This document shows positions 30,541-40,364 of a DNA stretch of 64,000 nt, in pieces. Under the pieces are notes generated by a model. It worked only from the letters and a program-made list of their open reading frames with translations, did not search any database and was not told the DNA's origin. Position numbers and translations under genes: made by a program. Each line of letters opens with the position of its first letter. Positions within the stretch are counted from its first letter, which is position 1. Origin of the DNA: Nitrosomonas sp. (GTDB taxonomy: Bacteria > Pseudomonadota > Gammaproteobacteria > Burkholderiales > Nitrosomonadaceae); NCBI GenBank assembly GCA_024281825.1, contig JAMWZY010000006.1, positions 124,001-188,000 on the forward strand, given 5' to 3'.

Positions 30541-30828
30541 TTATTCGATAACCTGAGGAACCAAATACAACCCTTCTTGTACTTGCGGTGCAATCGATTG
30601 AAATAATGCACGCTGATCACTCTCAGTAACAATGTCTTCGCGTAAACGCTGTGAAACACTTTGAGAATGCGACATTGGCTCGATAGCAGACGCATCCACT
30701 GACTGCATCGTCTCTATCATATTGAATATACTGGACAACTGAGCCAATGTAGCTTCCGCCTGATTTTCATCGATCTCGATATAAGCTAAATCTGCGATGC
30801 GTTTAACATCATTTAACGATAGATTCAT
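30541..30828 (-). CDS. gatC: Asp-tRNA(Asn)/Glu-tRNA(Gln) amidotransferase subunit C
   Basis: GatC (95 residues) is the small subunit wrapping GatA and GatB. It opens MNLSLNDVKRIADLAYIEID and contains LAQLSSIFNMIETMQSVD and the C-terminal QSIAPQVQEGLYLVPQVIE. It is first of the operon and divergent from mreB across a 140-bp gap that must hold both promoters. Confidence 0.95.
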   Translation of the reverse strand: MNLSLNDVKRIADLAYIEIDENQAEATLAQLSSIFNMIETMQSVDASAIEPMSHSQSVSQRLREDIVTESDQRALFQSIAPQVQEGLYLVPQVIE

Positions 30829-30948
30829 TAGAAATGGTAGCCTTATTTTGTTATCTTTAAGTGCGTATTAGGGTATCATGCCCGGCTTAGCCGTGATATT
30901 TTTTGATGATTTTAATTTATTATCTGTACTCCTCGTAAATCATAATGA

Positions 30949-32028
<1,080 letters not shown>

Positions 32029-32049
32029 ACACTGTAACCGGTAACGAAA

Positions 32050-32201
32050 ACTTTACGGGCCGTTGAAAAACGTATTCAAAACAGCCGATACGAGGCAAAG
32101 AGAAGCAAGTAAGCACGGTAGATGCTTAATCAATGCGCATTTTGAGTTTGACTCCAACATCGCGGCAGCAGCACAAATAGCTATTCAACAGCCTGTAAAG
32201 T
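32050..32201. repeat. 152-bp inverted-repeat element (MITE-like) between mreB and mreC
   Basis: The 198-bp mreB-mreC gap contains 18-bp terminal inverted repeats at 32050-32067 and 32184-32201 (ACTTTACGGGCCGTTGAA against ACTTTACAGGCTGTTGAA, two mismatches), enclosing about 116 bp without an ORF. The size and termini are those of a non-autonomous miniature element or a repeated intergenic palindrome. I see no clear target duplication. An alternative is a large RNA structure controlling read-through from mreB to mreC. Confidence 0.6.
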
Positions 32202-32226
32202 CTCAGAAAACCGAGAACTGGAGATC

Positions 32227-33099
32227 ATGAAGACAGCCCCCCCTTTTTTTAGACATGGCCCGGGGCCTTTTGCGAAACTGATCGTGTTCACATGTTTATC
32301 CTGCTTGCTAATTGTCGAAGATCTGCGATTCAAGCGATTTCATGAAGTAAGGCAAATCATCGGTACTGTTATTTTTCCCTTGCAAAGAATCGCTTATGCA
32401 CCCACTTTCATTTACGATGAAGTAAGAAACTTTATCGTACATTTTAACTTGCTAGAAGAGAATACAAAATTAAGGCAACAATTCTTAGAAAATCAAGAAT
32501 ATTTGCTACGATTCCATACGCTAGAAGCTGAAAATACTAAATTGCGTGAACTGCTTGGCGCTATCGAAAGAATCGAGAAAAGTACTGAAACAAAAACTAT
32601 TTTAGCGGAAATCTTATATACACCGCGTGATCCTTTCAGTCATAAAATAACACTAAATAAAGGTATTTATCATCAAGTTCAACTGGGGCAAGCAGTCATT
32701 GATGATAAAGGTGTTATTGGGCAGATAACGCGTATTTACCCTTTTTCCTCAGAAGTAACATTACTCACTGACAAAAACCATTCTGTTCCTGTACAAGTAT
32801 TGCGTAATTCATTACGATCAGTGATTTCAGGTACGGGAAAAAACAACGAATTGGAATTACGCTACTTATCAATTAATATTGACATTCAACCTGGAGATTT
32901 ATTAGTCACTTCAGGAATTGGCGGAGTTTATCCGCCAGGTATCCCTGTTGCAGTTGTAGAAAAAATTGAACATAGTCCATCGGATGATTTTTCAAGGATT
33001 GTCAGCAATCCGATTGCAGGGGTCGACCGCAATCGTCAAGTGCTAATCTTGTCAATGATACAGTCTTCTGTAGAAATCCCTCCTGAGGCAAAAAATTGA
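32227..33099 (+). CDS. mreC: Rod-shape-determining protein MreC
   Basis: MreC (290 residues) has one N-terminal membrane helix (LIVFTCLSCLLIVEDL), a coiled coil about residues 70-108 (NLLEENTKLRQQFLENQEYL) and the beta-barrel part with PVQVLRNSLRSVISGTG and DLLVTSGIGGVYPPGIPV. It is a periplasmic scaffold of the elongasome that activates PBP2. Its stop overlaps the TTG start of mreD. Confidence 0.96.
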   Translation: MKTAPPFFRHGPGPFAKLIVFTCLSCLLIVEDLRFKRFHEVRQIIGTVIFPLQRIAYAPTFIYDEVRNFIVHFNLLEENTKLRQQFLENQEYLLRFHTLEAENTKLRELLGAIERIEKSTETKTILAEILYTPRDPFSHKITLNKGIYHQVQLGQAVIDDKGVIGQITRIYPFSSEVTLLTDKNHSVPVQVLRNSLRSVISGTGKNNELELRYLSINIDIQPGDLLVTSGIGGVYPPGIPVAVVEKIEHSPSDDFSRIVSNPIAGVDRNRQVLILSMIQSSVEIPPEAKN

Positions 33100-33635
33100 A
33101 TCGCGATAAAAGGCTAAGCGCCGACGATTACTTGAAACAGGATGTATATGACACAGCCAGTAACGGATACATCGTACTAACACTGGCGCTTGCATTGATC
33201 TTGAATTTTTTACCGCTACCCAACTATATTTTGTTATTTCGTCCTGATTTTGTCGTATTGACGATCCTTTATTGGTGTGTTCAGTATCCACACAAAATGG
33301 GTATGAGTGTAGCTTTCATCATGGGATTGATGATGGATGTTGCTAATGTCAACATACTCGGTCAACATGCGCTAGCATATTGCATTGCAGTATACCTCAC
33401 ATTGATCCTGTGTAGGCGCTTGCGCTTATTCAATACATGGCGGCAAGCACCGCAAATCGGTTTTATTTTGTTCGTAATGCAAACAACCATGATTCTAATT
33501 GCTGTTTTAGGAGGCTTCAGATTCCCGGGATGGGAATATTATTTTGCTACCGTATCTGGCTCTTTAGCATGGATTCCTATTTCGCTATTATTAAGTGTGC
33601 CTCTGAAGCAAAAACCCGATCCTAATGCACTCTAA
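33096..33635 (+). CDS. mreD: Rod-shape-determining protein MreD
   Basis: This 179-residue protein has five to six membrane helices. Family blocks are NFLPLPNYILLFRPDFVVLT, YPHKMGMSVAFIMGLMMDV and LGQHALAYCIAVYL. The start is a TTG at 33096 overlapping the mreC stop by 4 bp; no ATG gives the conserved N-terminus. It acts with MreC in the elongasome. Confidence 0.94.
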   Translation: MNRDKRLSADDYLKQDVYDTASNGYIVLTLALALILNFLPLPNYILLFRPDFVVLTILYWCVQYPHKMGMSVAFIMGLMMDVANVNILGQHALAYCIAVYLTLILCRRLRLFNTWRQAPQIGFILFVMQTTMILIAVLGGFRFPGWEYYFATVSGSLAWIPISLLLSVPLKQKPDPNAL

Positions 33636-33644
33636 CATACAAAA

Positions 33645-35543
33645 GTGGAATTACGCGATCAGCCCATAGAATTACAAAAATTTCGCATCCGCCTAGGGAT
33701 TAGCGTCATCTTTATTTTGGCACTATTTTCCATACTATACGTACGATTCTATTATTTACAAATCACGCAGCAAGATCATTATTCCACTTTAGCAGAAGTC
33801 AATCGTATATCCATCCTACCTTTGGTGCCTAATCGCGGTTTAATTTTTGATCGCCACGGTAAAGTATTGGCACAAAATTATTCAGCGTATGCACTAGAAA
33901 TCACTCCCAGCAAAGTTCCAGATATTGAATCCACACTAGATGAGTTAGCTGCTTTCATTGAAATAACTCCTACCGACCGACAACGATTCATGAAGCTAAT
34001 GAAGGAAAGCCGTCGTTTTAAAAGCTTACCCATACGAAACCGACTCAATGAAATCGAAATAGCGACTTTTGCGACCAACCGCTACCGCTTTCCAGGAGTA
34101 GAAATCAAATCAAGAGTTTTCCGCCAGTATCCAGAAAAAGAACTGGTTTCGCATGTAGTTGGATATATCAGCCGCATCAATGATAAAGATCTCGATTTTT
34201 TAGAGTTAAACAACGAACTGAATAATTATCGCGGTTCACAACATATCGGTAAAATCGGTATCGAACAAAGTTATGAGAAACAATTGCATGGAATTACCGG
34301 ATTTGAAGAAGTCGAAACAGACGCAGCCGGTCGATCCATTCGTGTGCTATCGCGTACCTTGCCAATATCTGGTAACAATCTCATCCTTTCTCTGGATTTT
34401 GGTTTGCAGGAAGCCGTGGAAAAAGCTTTTGGTGATCGTCGTGGTGCGTTGGTTGCACTTGATCCAAATAATGGAGAAATTTTGGCATTTGTCAGCAAGC
34501 CTGGTTATGACAACAATCTTTTCATTGGGGGTATTGATCATGAAAACTGGAATATGCTCAACAACTCGATTGACCGTCCTCTCAACAACCGTGCACTACG
34601 CGGCGTCTATCCACCCGGTTCAACTTTCAAACCATTTATGGCGCTTGCCGCGCTCGAATTAGGAAAACGCACCCCCGAATACAGTATGGCTGACCCTGGG
34701 TTCTTTTCTTTACCAGGAGTAAAACACCGTTTTCGTGATTGGAAACCAGGCGGGCATGGAAGAGTCAACCTACATAAATCACTTGTAGTTTCCTGTGATA
34801 CTTTTTACTATAGTCTAGGCAACGACCTAGGGATCGATAATATGCACAACTTCATCGGTCAATTCGGATTAGGTAAAAAAACCGGCATTGATGTTGAAAA
34901 TGAAGTATCTGGGCTACTCCCTTCATCTGCCTGGAAAATGGCGCAACACAAACAGAAATGGTATGCCGGTGACACCATATCCGCCGCGATTGGACAAGGT
35001 TACAATCTCACAACACCGCTACAATTGGCTTTTGCCACCATGATGATCGCAAATGGTGGTAAAGCTTATGCGCCTCGTTTTGTTAAACAAATACAAAATA
35101 GCAAAACTGGTGAAACCACAAATATCCCAGAAAATTTACTATACACCGCCAACTTCAAACCCAAAAATTTAGAGGTCATTAGAAACGCCTTGATTGACGT
35201 CACTCGGCCGGGTGGAACCGCGGCAAAAGCCGGTGCCAATGCTTTATATACTTTTGCCGGAAAAACAGGAACATCACAGGTTGTCAGAATTAAGCAAGGC
35301 GAACGCTATAATGAAAAACTCATTGATGAACGGCATCGCGACCATGCCATGTTTATCGCCTACGCGCCTGCCGAATCACCCAAAATCGCTTTAGCTGTAT
35401 TAGTTGAAAATACTGGGACAGGAGGCTCAACAGCAGCGCCGATCGCTAGACAAGTATTTGATTATTACTTGTTAGGGAATACCCCGAAAGCAGAAGATGA
35501 TTCTTTAAATGATAATACTGAAGAACATGATCATTCACATTAA
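33645..35543 (+). CDS. mrdA: Elongasome transpeptidase PBP2
   Basis: PBP2 (632 residues) crosslinks lateral-wall peptidoglycan. It has an N-terminal membrane helix (VIFILALFSILYVRFYYLQ), a pedestal with PNRGLIFDRHGKVLA, and a transpeptidase domain with SxxK in GSTFKPFMALAA near residue 325, SxN as SCDTFYY near 382, and KTG in FAGKTGTSQVV near 543. It starts with GTG, 9 bp after mreD. The acidic His-rich tail (DDSLNDNTEEHDHSH) is unusual but unremarkable in function. Confidence 0.96.
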   Translation: MELRDQPIELQKFRIRLGISVIFILALFSILYVRFYYLQITQQDHYSTLAEVNRISILPLVPNRGLIFDRHGKVLAQNYSAYALEITPSKVPDIESTLDELAAFIEITPTDRQRFMKLMKESRRFKSLPIRNRLNEIEIATFATNRYRFPGVEIKSRVFRQYPEKELVSHVVGYISRINDKDLDFLELNNELNNYRGSQHIGKIGIEQSYEKQLHGITGFEEVETDAAGRSIRVLSRTLPISGNNLILSLDFGLQEAVEKAFGDRRGALVALDPNNGEILAFVSKPGYDNNLFIGGIDHENWNMLNNSIDRPLNNRALRGVYPPGSTFKPFMALAALELGKRTPEYSMADPGFFSLPGVKHRFRDWKPGGHGRVNLHKSLVVSCDTFYYSLGNDLGIDNMHNFIGQFGLGKKTGIDVENEVSGLLPSSAWKMAQHKQKWYAGDTISAAIGQGYNLTTPLQLAFATMMIANGGKAYAPRFVKQIQNSKTGETTNIPENLLYTANFKPKNLEVIRNALIDVTRPGGTAAKAGANALYTFAGKTGTSQVVRIKQGERYNEKLIDERHRDHAMFIAYAPAESPKIALAVLVENTGTGGSTAAPIARQVFDYYLLGNTPKAEDDSLNDNTEEHDHSH

Positions 35544-35582
35544 CAAGGCGTCTTCTTAACTTATACACTGTGTTATTTAACC

Positions 35583-36710
35583 ATGAATAGTAGGAAGCTT
35601 ACCCAGAATAAGATTGATATCAGAAAAATTTGGTATTATTTTACGCGGCATATTGATGGTTTCCTATTAACCTTCATCTTGGTGTTAATGAGTGTAGGTT
35701 TGATGGTTTTATATAGTGCAAGTGGCGGGAATATTGGCAAAGTCAATAATCAAGCAATCAATATTGTGGTTGCACTCATACTCATGTGGGTCATTGCAAA
35801 TACTTCCATGCAGCAAATAAAACGCATTGCTTTACCGATTTATTTGGTCGGACTTGCATTACTCATTGGCGTTGCACTATTTGGTGAAATCTATAATGGT
35901 GCGCGACGTTGGTTAAACATTGGCATTACCAGAATTCAACCTTCAGAATTGATGAAAATCGCGATTCCCTTAATGATGGCTTGGTATTTTGATAAGTATG
36001 AAATTACTTTACGCTTCAGGGATTATATCGGAGCAACGCTTCTACTGACTATTCCTGTGCTGCTTATTTTAAAACAACCTGACTTAGGGACAGCTTTATT
36101 GATTGCTGCAAGTGGATTCTACGTGTTATTCTTCGCGGGACTATCCTGGCGCATTATTATTGGTTTAATCGTATTGGGAGCAGCCTCTTTGCCGATACTC
36201 TGGGGAATGATGCATGACTATCAACGTCAGCGTGTGATGACACTACTCGACCCAACACAAGATCCGCTTGGAGCTGGCTATCATATCATTCAATCCTCCA
36301 TCGCTATCGGCTCTGGCGGCATTGCAGGAAAAGGATGGCAAAATGGTACACAAACGCAATTAGATTTTCTGCCAGAACAGAGTACAGATTTTATTTTTGC
36401 CGTTTTTTCCGAGGAATTCGGATTAATAGGTAATACGCTCCTGCTATTGTTGTATCTAATCATCATCGGGCGCTGCATAGTAATTACTGCTAATGCTTCC
36501 TCCCAGTTTAGTCGTCTGATTGCCGGTTCAATCACTTTAACTTTTTTTACTTATATTTTTGTCAATATGGGTATGGTCAGCGGCATTCTTCCCGTTGTCG
36601 GCGTACCATTGCCATTAATCAGCTATGGAGGCACATCTATGGTAACGATGCTAATTGGATTTGGTATTTTAATGAGCATTCACACTCATCCTAAATTCAT
36701 TAGAACATGA
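35583..36710 (+). CDS. rodA: Rod-shape SEDS glycosyltransferase RodA
   Basis: RodA (375 residues, ten helices) polymerises lipid II together with PBP2. SEDS marks are FGEIYNGARRWLNIG near residue 100, IQPSELMKIAIPLMMAWY, QPDLGTALLIAASG, and the C-terminal LPVVGVPLPLISYGGTSM. The last codons overlap rlpA (ATGA). Confidence 0.97.
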   Translation: MNSRKLTQNKIDIRKIWYYFTRHIDGFLLTFILVLMSVGLMVLYSASGGNIGKVNNQAINIVVALILMWVIANTSMQQIKRIALPIYLVGLALLIGVALFGEIYNGARRWLNIGITRIQPSELMKIAIPLMMAWYFDKYEITLRFRDYIGATLLLTIPVLLILKQPDLGTALLIAASGFYVLFFAGLSWRIIIGLIVLGAASLPILWGMMHDYQRQRVMTLLDPTQDPLGAGYHIIQSSIAIGSGGIAGKGWQNGTQTQLDFLPEQSTDFIFAVFSEEFGLIGNTLLLLLYLIIIGRCIVITANASSQFSRLIAGSITLTFFTYIFVNMGMVSGILPVVGVPLPLISYGGTSMVTMLIGFGILMSIHTHPKFIRT

Positions 36711-37690
36711 TCAGCGATTCTTTGGTGTTTGATAAAACATTAATGAATTTTCATCACTCCCTATATTACTGGATAGCCTTCATGGTAGCGTTGTTAACAG
36801 CATGTAGCAGCACTCCAAATAATCATTTAGCTAATCAAAAACCAGATAATTCAATAATAAATTCGAGTACCACTATTACAAAAAAAGGGGGGGGATATTA
36901 CTTAGACGACGGTCCAGATGACAATCCACCTCCAAATCTGCATTTAGTTCCAGACGCGATCCCTAAAGCTGAACCCTTGCGTACCGCAAATATGCGACCC
37001 TATTTTGCATTAGGCAAGCATTTCCGGCCCATGACCGAATTGCAGCACTATAAGGAACGCGGGGTAGCATCGTGGTATGGGCGTCGCTATCACGGCAATC
37101 GCACCGCATCGGGTGAAATTTACGATATGTATGCTATGACAGCCGCCCATCCAACTTTACCGATACCTAGCTATGCGCGCATCACCAACATTGAAAATGG
37201 CCGCTCAGTGATTGTACGTATCAACGACCGCGGACCTTTTTTGGGAAACCGCCTTGTCGATCTCTCCTATACGGCTGCTTACAAACTAGGAACACTCGGC
37301 CATGGTAGTGGTCGAGTTGAAGTTGAAACCATTTTGCCAACACAATATCATTTATCCACCCGGGCAACCACACCCAAATCTTCAAGTATCTCAAGTCAGC
37401 AAAAAGAGCTAGATACTCCTGCTATTGCACAAAATAATGTAATCACCTCATCGACTTTAAACAAAGTATACGTGCAACTCGGTGCATTTGGCTCACAGGG
37501 AAATGCGCACTATTTCATGGCACATGTAAAAGACAAGCTTTCTTGGCTTCAAGACCCCATTCGGGTGATCGAACACGATGGTTTACATAAAATACACGCC
37601 GGACCTTATTCCGATTCAATCTCTGCAGAACATATTGCATCTTCAATTCGACAGGAACTTGCGATAAAAACCATTTTGGTTTATGACTAG
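36707..37690 (+). CDS. rlpA: Septal ring lytic transglycosylase RlpA
   Basis: RlpA (327 residues) is an outer-membrane lipoprotein that cuts stem-peptide-free glycan. There is a lipoprotein signal with lipobox ALLTACSS near residue 33. The double-psi beta-barrel runs about residues 110-210 with GVASWYGRRYHGNRTASGE and the catalytic Asp in RINDRGPF. A C-terminal SPOR domain runs about 248-325 (VYVQLGAFGSQGNAHYF). The start overlaps rodA by 4 bp; an internal ATG at 36743 is an alternative. Confidence 0.95.
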   Translation: MISDSLVFDKTLMNFHHSLYYWIAFMVALLTACSSTPNNHLANQKPDNSIINSSTTITKKGGGYYLDDGPDDNPPPNLHLVPDAIPKAEPLRTANMRPYFALGKHFRPMTELQHYKERGVASWYGRRYHGNRTASGEIYDMYAMTAAHPTLPIPSYARITNIENGRSVIVRINDRGPFLGNRLVDLSYTAAYKLGTLGHGSGRVEVETILPTQYHLSTRATTPKSSSISSQQKELDTPAIAQNNVITSSTLNKVYVQLGAFGSQGNAHYFMAHVKDKLSWLQDPIRVIEHDGLHKIHAGPYSDSISAEHIASSIRQELAIKTILVYD

Positions 37691-37701
37691 TTGGTAAAAA
37701 A

Positions 37702-37727
37702 AATCCCTATTGCTCACAATAGGGATT
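37702..37727 (-). terminator. Intrinsic terminator reading on the minus strand
   Basis: A perfect 11-bp stem (AATCCCTATTG/CAATAGGGATT) with a 4-base loop is flanked on its left by eight A (37696-37703). Only a minus-strand transcript would therefore get stem plus U8. For the plus-strand rlpA message there is no U-run after the stem. No convincing minus-strand gene lies to its right before 38.2 kb, so it may end a small RNA or serve as an imperfect rlpA end. Confidence 0.7.
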
Positions 37728-37978
37728 AAAGGGCCTCGTCATAAAATCATTCATCGCTGCTCATCGAATCATGCAAATTACCTTTCTTCGATTCTCGTTC
37801 TATAGTTTTCACCTCAGAACTACTGCGACAACTGACTCTACTATAATACTTACCTGAGATCTTGAAGATATAAACAGAATCGAAATATGCCCTTTATTCA
37901 ACTAATCACTATGAGTTTTCCCAGAATCATGAATATGATCAACCTATCTGCTTTAGCATAAAAAATTGACGTAAACTG

Positions 37979-38023
37979 AACGACAGAGACTTGTGTCGTT
38001 GCCTTGAGCTAAAGTGTTATACT
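37979..38023 (+). promoter_or_regulatory. Operator-like hairpin and extended -10 promoter upstream of ubiJ
   Basis: A perfect 7-bp inverted repeat (AACGACA at 37979-37985, TGTCGTT at 37994-38000, 8-base spacer) precedes an extended -10 box, TGT-TATACT (box 38018-38023). A start of transcription near 38030 would place it just before a short ORF with a GGGAG site. This is the best promoter candidate for ubiJ-ubiB. The 37728-37978 part of the 500-bp gap shows no feature I can support. Confidence 0.5.
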
Positions 38024-38046
38024 CGCCTGACAAAGAGGGAGCTATA

Positions 38047-38121
38047 GTGACTAAACAGCTCAACCGATCAAAATCATACGAAATTTTAGATACAATTCCA
38101 TTATTCTTTAAGTCACCATAA
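38047..38121 (+). CDS. Possible 24-codon leader peptide
   Basis: A GTG at 38047 is preceded by AGGGAG at a good distance (38036-38041) and opens a 24-codon reading frame, VTKQLNRSKSYEILDTIPLF and four more residues, then TAA. It lies about 17 bp after the predicted transcription start and 73 bp before ubiJ. It could be a leader ORF or the relic of a longer gene. I do not recognise the peptide, and chance cannot be excluded at this length. Confidence 0.35.
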   Translation: MTKQLNRSKSYEILDTIPLFFKSP

Positions 38122-38194
38122 ATTCTACTTACATTAGTAAACTTAAACATAATGATCCATTTTAAGCGCATGGTATAAAAATACTGACCACAAA

Positions 38195-38782
38195 ATGCTA
38201 ATGTCACTTGCAACAGATCCAATCAATGATATTCTCGATCATAAAATCCGAATACGTGAACAATTGAAGCTTTATTCGGGTCAGACAATTCATGTACAAA
38301 TACTTCCCATTATTGAATTTACGCTGCGTATCACTGCTGAAGGTAGATTTCATTCCACAGACAGCCATCACAGAATCGATGCCACACTCTCTATCCCATC
38401 ATGGAAGCTACCTCAATTGTTGATATCAAACAATAATGCTCCAGAGGTTATAAAAGTTTCTGGAAATCAGGTTCTTGGCAATGAAATCATTAGTCTCATC
38501 CAGCAAGCTAACATTGAATATGTTTTAGCAAATGAACTCAGTAAAATAATTGGTGATATCCCTACACATCGCGTTATGCAATCCAATCATTTATTACATC
38601 AATGGCATCAAAAAAACTGCAAACGAATCACACAATCATTCTTTGAATTTTGTACTGAAGAAAAGAATTTATTCATAAAATCAGCAGATTTCAATGGATT
38701 TACTCAAGAAACCAGTGAGCTTAAGAATAGTATTGATCAAGTGGAATCACGTATCAATCAGTTATTACAAAAAGATTCTTAG
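38195..38782 (+). CDS. ubiJ: Ubiquinone biosynthesis accessory factor UbiJ
   Basis: The protein has 195 residues. The N-terminal half has the SCP2 lipid-binding pattern typical of UbiJ ([20 protein letters not shown], then [20 protein letters not shown]). The C-terminal end is a coiled coil ([15 protein letters not shown]). UbiJ with UbiK assists the ubiquinone hydroxylation complex. It is 20 bp upstream of ubiB, the usual partner. The start could be the first or third codon (both ATG). ubiE, often upstream, is not here. Confidence 0.85.
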   Translation: MLMSLATDPINDILDHKIRIREQLKLYSGQTIHVQILPIIEFTLRITAEGRFHSTDSHHRIDATLSIPSWKLPQLLISNNNAPEVIKVSGNQVLGNEIISLIQQANIEYVLANELSKIIGDIPTHRVMQSNHLLHQWHQKNCKRITQSFFEFCTEEKNLFIKSADFNGFTQETSELKNSIDQVESRINQLLQKDS

Positions 38783-38802
38783 CAGCTCATTTATCTAATT
38801 TC

Positions 38803-40320
38803 ATGCGCTTATTTCGACTTCTAAAAATACTCAATATCGCTTTCCAACAGGGATTGGATGAGTTTGTATTCGGTCACAACAAGCTTAAACATTTGCAGCA
38901 GTTTATTAAAAAGATTACTCCTTGGAGAAAACTGCATCGACCACGCGGAGAACGATTACGACTTTCTTTGGAAGCATTGGGACCTATTTTCGTTAAATTC
39001 GGCCAAATGCTTTCAACCAGACGTGATTTGCTACCGCAAGATATCGCGGATGAATTGGCAAAGTTACAGGATCAAGTTCCGCCTTTTTCCTCAAACTTAG
39101 TACTCAAAATACTTGAACATGAATATGGAAAAAAGGTTCATGAAGTTTTTTCCCAGTTTAACCTCACACCAGTCGCCAGTGCATCTGTTGCTCAAGTGCA
39201 TTTTGCAGAATTACATAACGGCACTGAAGTAGCTGTCAAGATATTACGCCCTAATTTGGCGCCTATCATTAATCATGATATTGCCCTTATGGATACAGGT
39301 GCCTGGTTAGCTGAGGCGCTTTGGGCTGATGGAAAAAGACTGAAACTGCGTCAAGTAGTCTCGGAATTCGCAAGACATTTGGATGTAGAATTGGATTTGA
39401 TGCGTGAAGCGTCCAATTGCAGTCAATTACGGCGCAACTTCATGAATTCCCCGCTATTGATGGTACCCGAAGTTCACTGGGATTACTGCCGCAATAGCGT
39501 GATGGTAATGGAGCGAATGAAAGGCATTCCAATCAGTCATGTTGATCAATTGCAAGAACAAGGCGTTGACATTCCTCAGCTCGCGCGCATGGGAGTAGAA
39601 ATCTTTTTCACACAAGTATTCCGAGATGGCTATTTCCATGCAGACATGCACCCCGGAAATATTTTTGTCGGCCCTGATGGGCGGTATATCGCAGTAGATT
39701 TTGGCATTATGGGCACCTTGAGCGATCAGGACAAAAATTATCTGGCGCAAAATTTCTTGGCTTTCTTCCGCCGTGATTACGGTCGAGTTGCACAAGCCCA
39801 TATTGAAGCTGGATGGGCACCTAAAAACACCCGCGTAGATGATTTTGAAGCGGCAATTCGCGCTGTATGCGAACCTATCTTTGATAAGCCACTAAAAGAA
39901 ATTTCATTTGGCCGTGTGTTATTCCAATTATTTCAGGCTTCGAGACAATTTAATGTTGAGATTCAACCGCAATTAGTATTACTGCAAAAAACATTATTGA
40001 ATATTGAAGGCCTTGGGCGCGATCTCGACCCCAACCTTGATCTCTGGAAAACGGCCAAACCGTTCTTGGAACGTTGGATGGCGGAACAAATCGGATTTAG
40101 CGGATTGACTAGCCGCATACAAAAAGAAGCACCCAATTGGGCAGTTATCTTGCCAGAATTTCCACGCCTGATACATCAAATTCTAACCGAAAATCGCAAT
40201 CATACTTTGGAAAAGAAAATGGATGATTTGATAACTGAAGAAAAACAAAAAAATCGTTTACTGATTATTATTGCGATTCTGCTCACTGCATTGCTCGGAT
40301 GGTTCACACTCAACCAATGA
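38803..40320 (+). CDS. ubiB: Ubiquinone biosynthesis protein kinase-like UbiB
   Basis: UbiB (505 residues) is an atypical kinase/ATPase needed for ubiquinone synthesis. Signature parts are [13 protein letters not shown] (KxGQ-like region) near residue 65, the Ala-rich loop [11 protein letters not shown] near 125, [19 protein letters not shown] near 278 and [14 protein letters not shown]-terminal membrane helix ([16 protein letters not shown]) closes the protein. Confidence 0.96.
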   Translation: MRLFRLLKILNIAFQQGLDEFVFGHNKLKHLQQFIKKITPWRKLHRPRGERLRLSLEALGPIFVKFGQMLSTRRDLLPQDIADELAKLQDQVPPFSSNLVLKILEHEYGKKVHEVFSQFNLTPVASASVAQVHFAELHNGTEVAVKILRPNLAPIINHDIALMDTGAWLAEALWADGKRLKLRQVVSEFARHLDVELDLMREASNCSQLRRNFMNSPLLMVPEVHWDYCRNSVMVMERMKGIPISHVDQLQEQGVDIPQLARMGVEIFFTQVFRDGYFHADMHPGNIFVGPDGRYIAVDFGIMGTLSDQDKNYLAQNFLAFFRRDYGRVAQAHIEAGWAPKNTRVDDFEAAIRAVCEPIFDKPLKEISFGRVLFQLFQASRQFNVEIQPQLVLLQKTLLNIEGLGRDLDPNLDLWKTAKPFLERWMAEQIGFSGLTSRIQKEAPNWAVILPEFPRLIHQILTENRNHTLEKKMDDLITEEKQKNRLLIIIAILLTALLGWFTLNQ

Positions 40321-40364
40321 CATTCATTGCCACCTTAAGCAACTCCCCTCTCTGCTTAGTCAAA

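Noticed and set aside
37953-38222. 89-codon minus-strand ORF upstream of ubiJ
   Set aside because: It runs antisense over the ubiJ start and the predicted promoter, has no ribosome site and no recognisable sequence.
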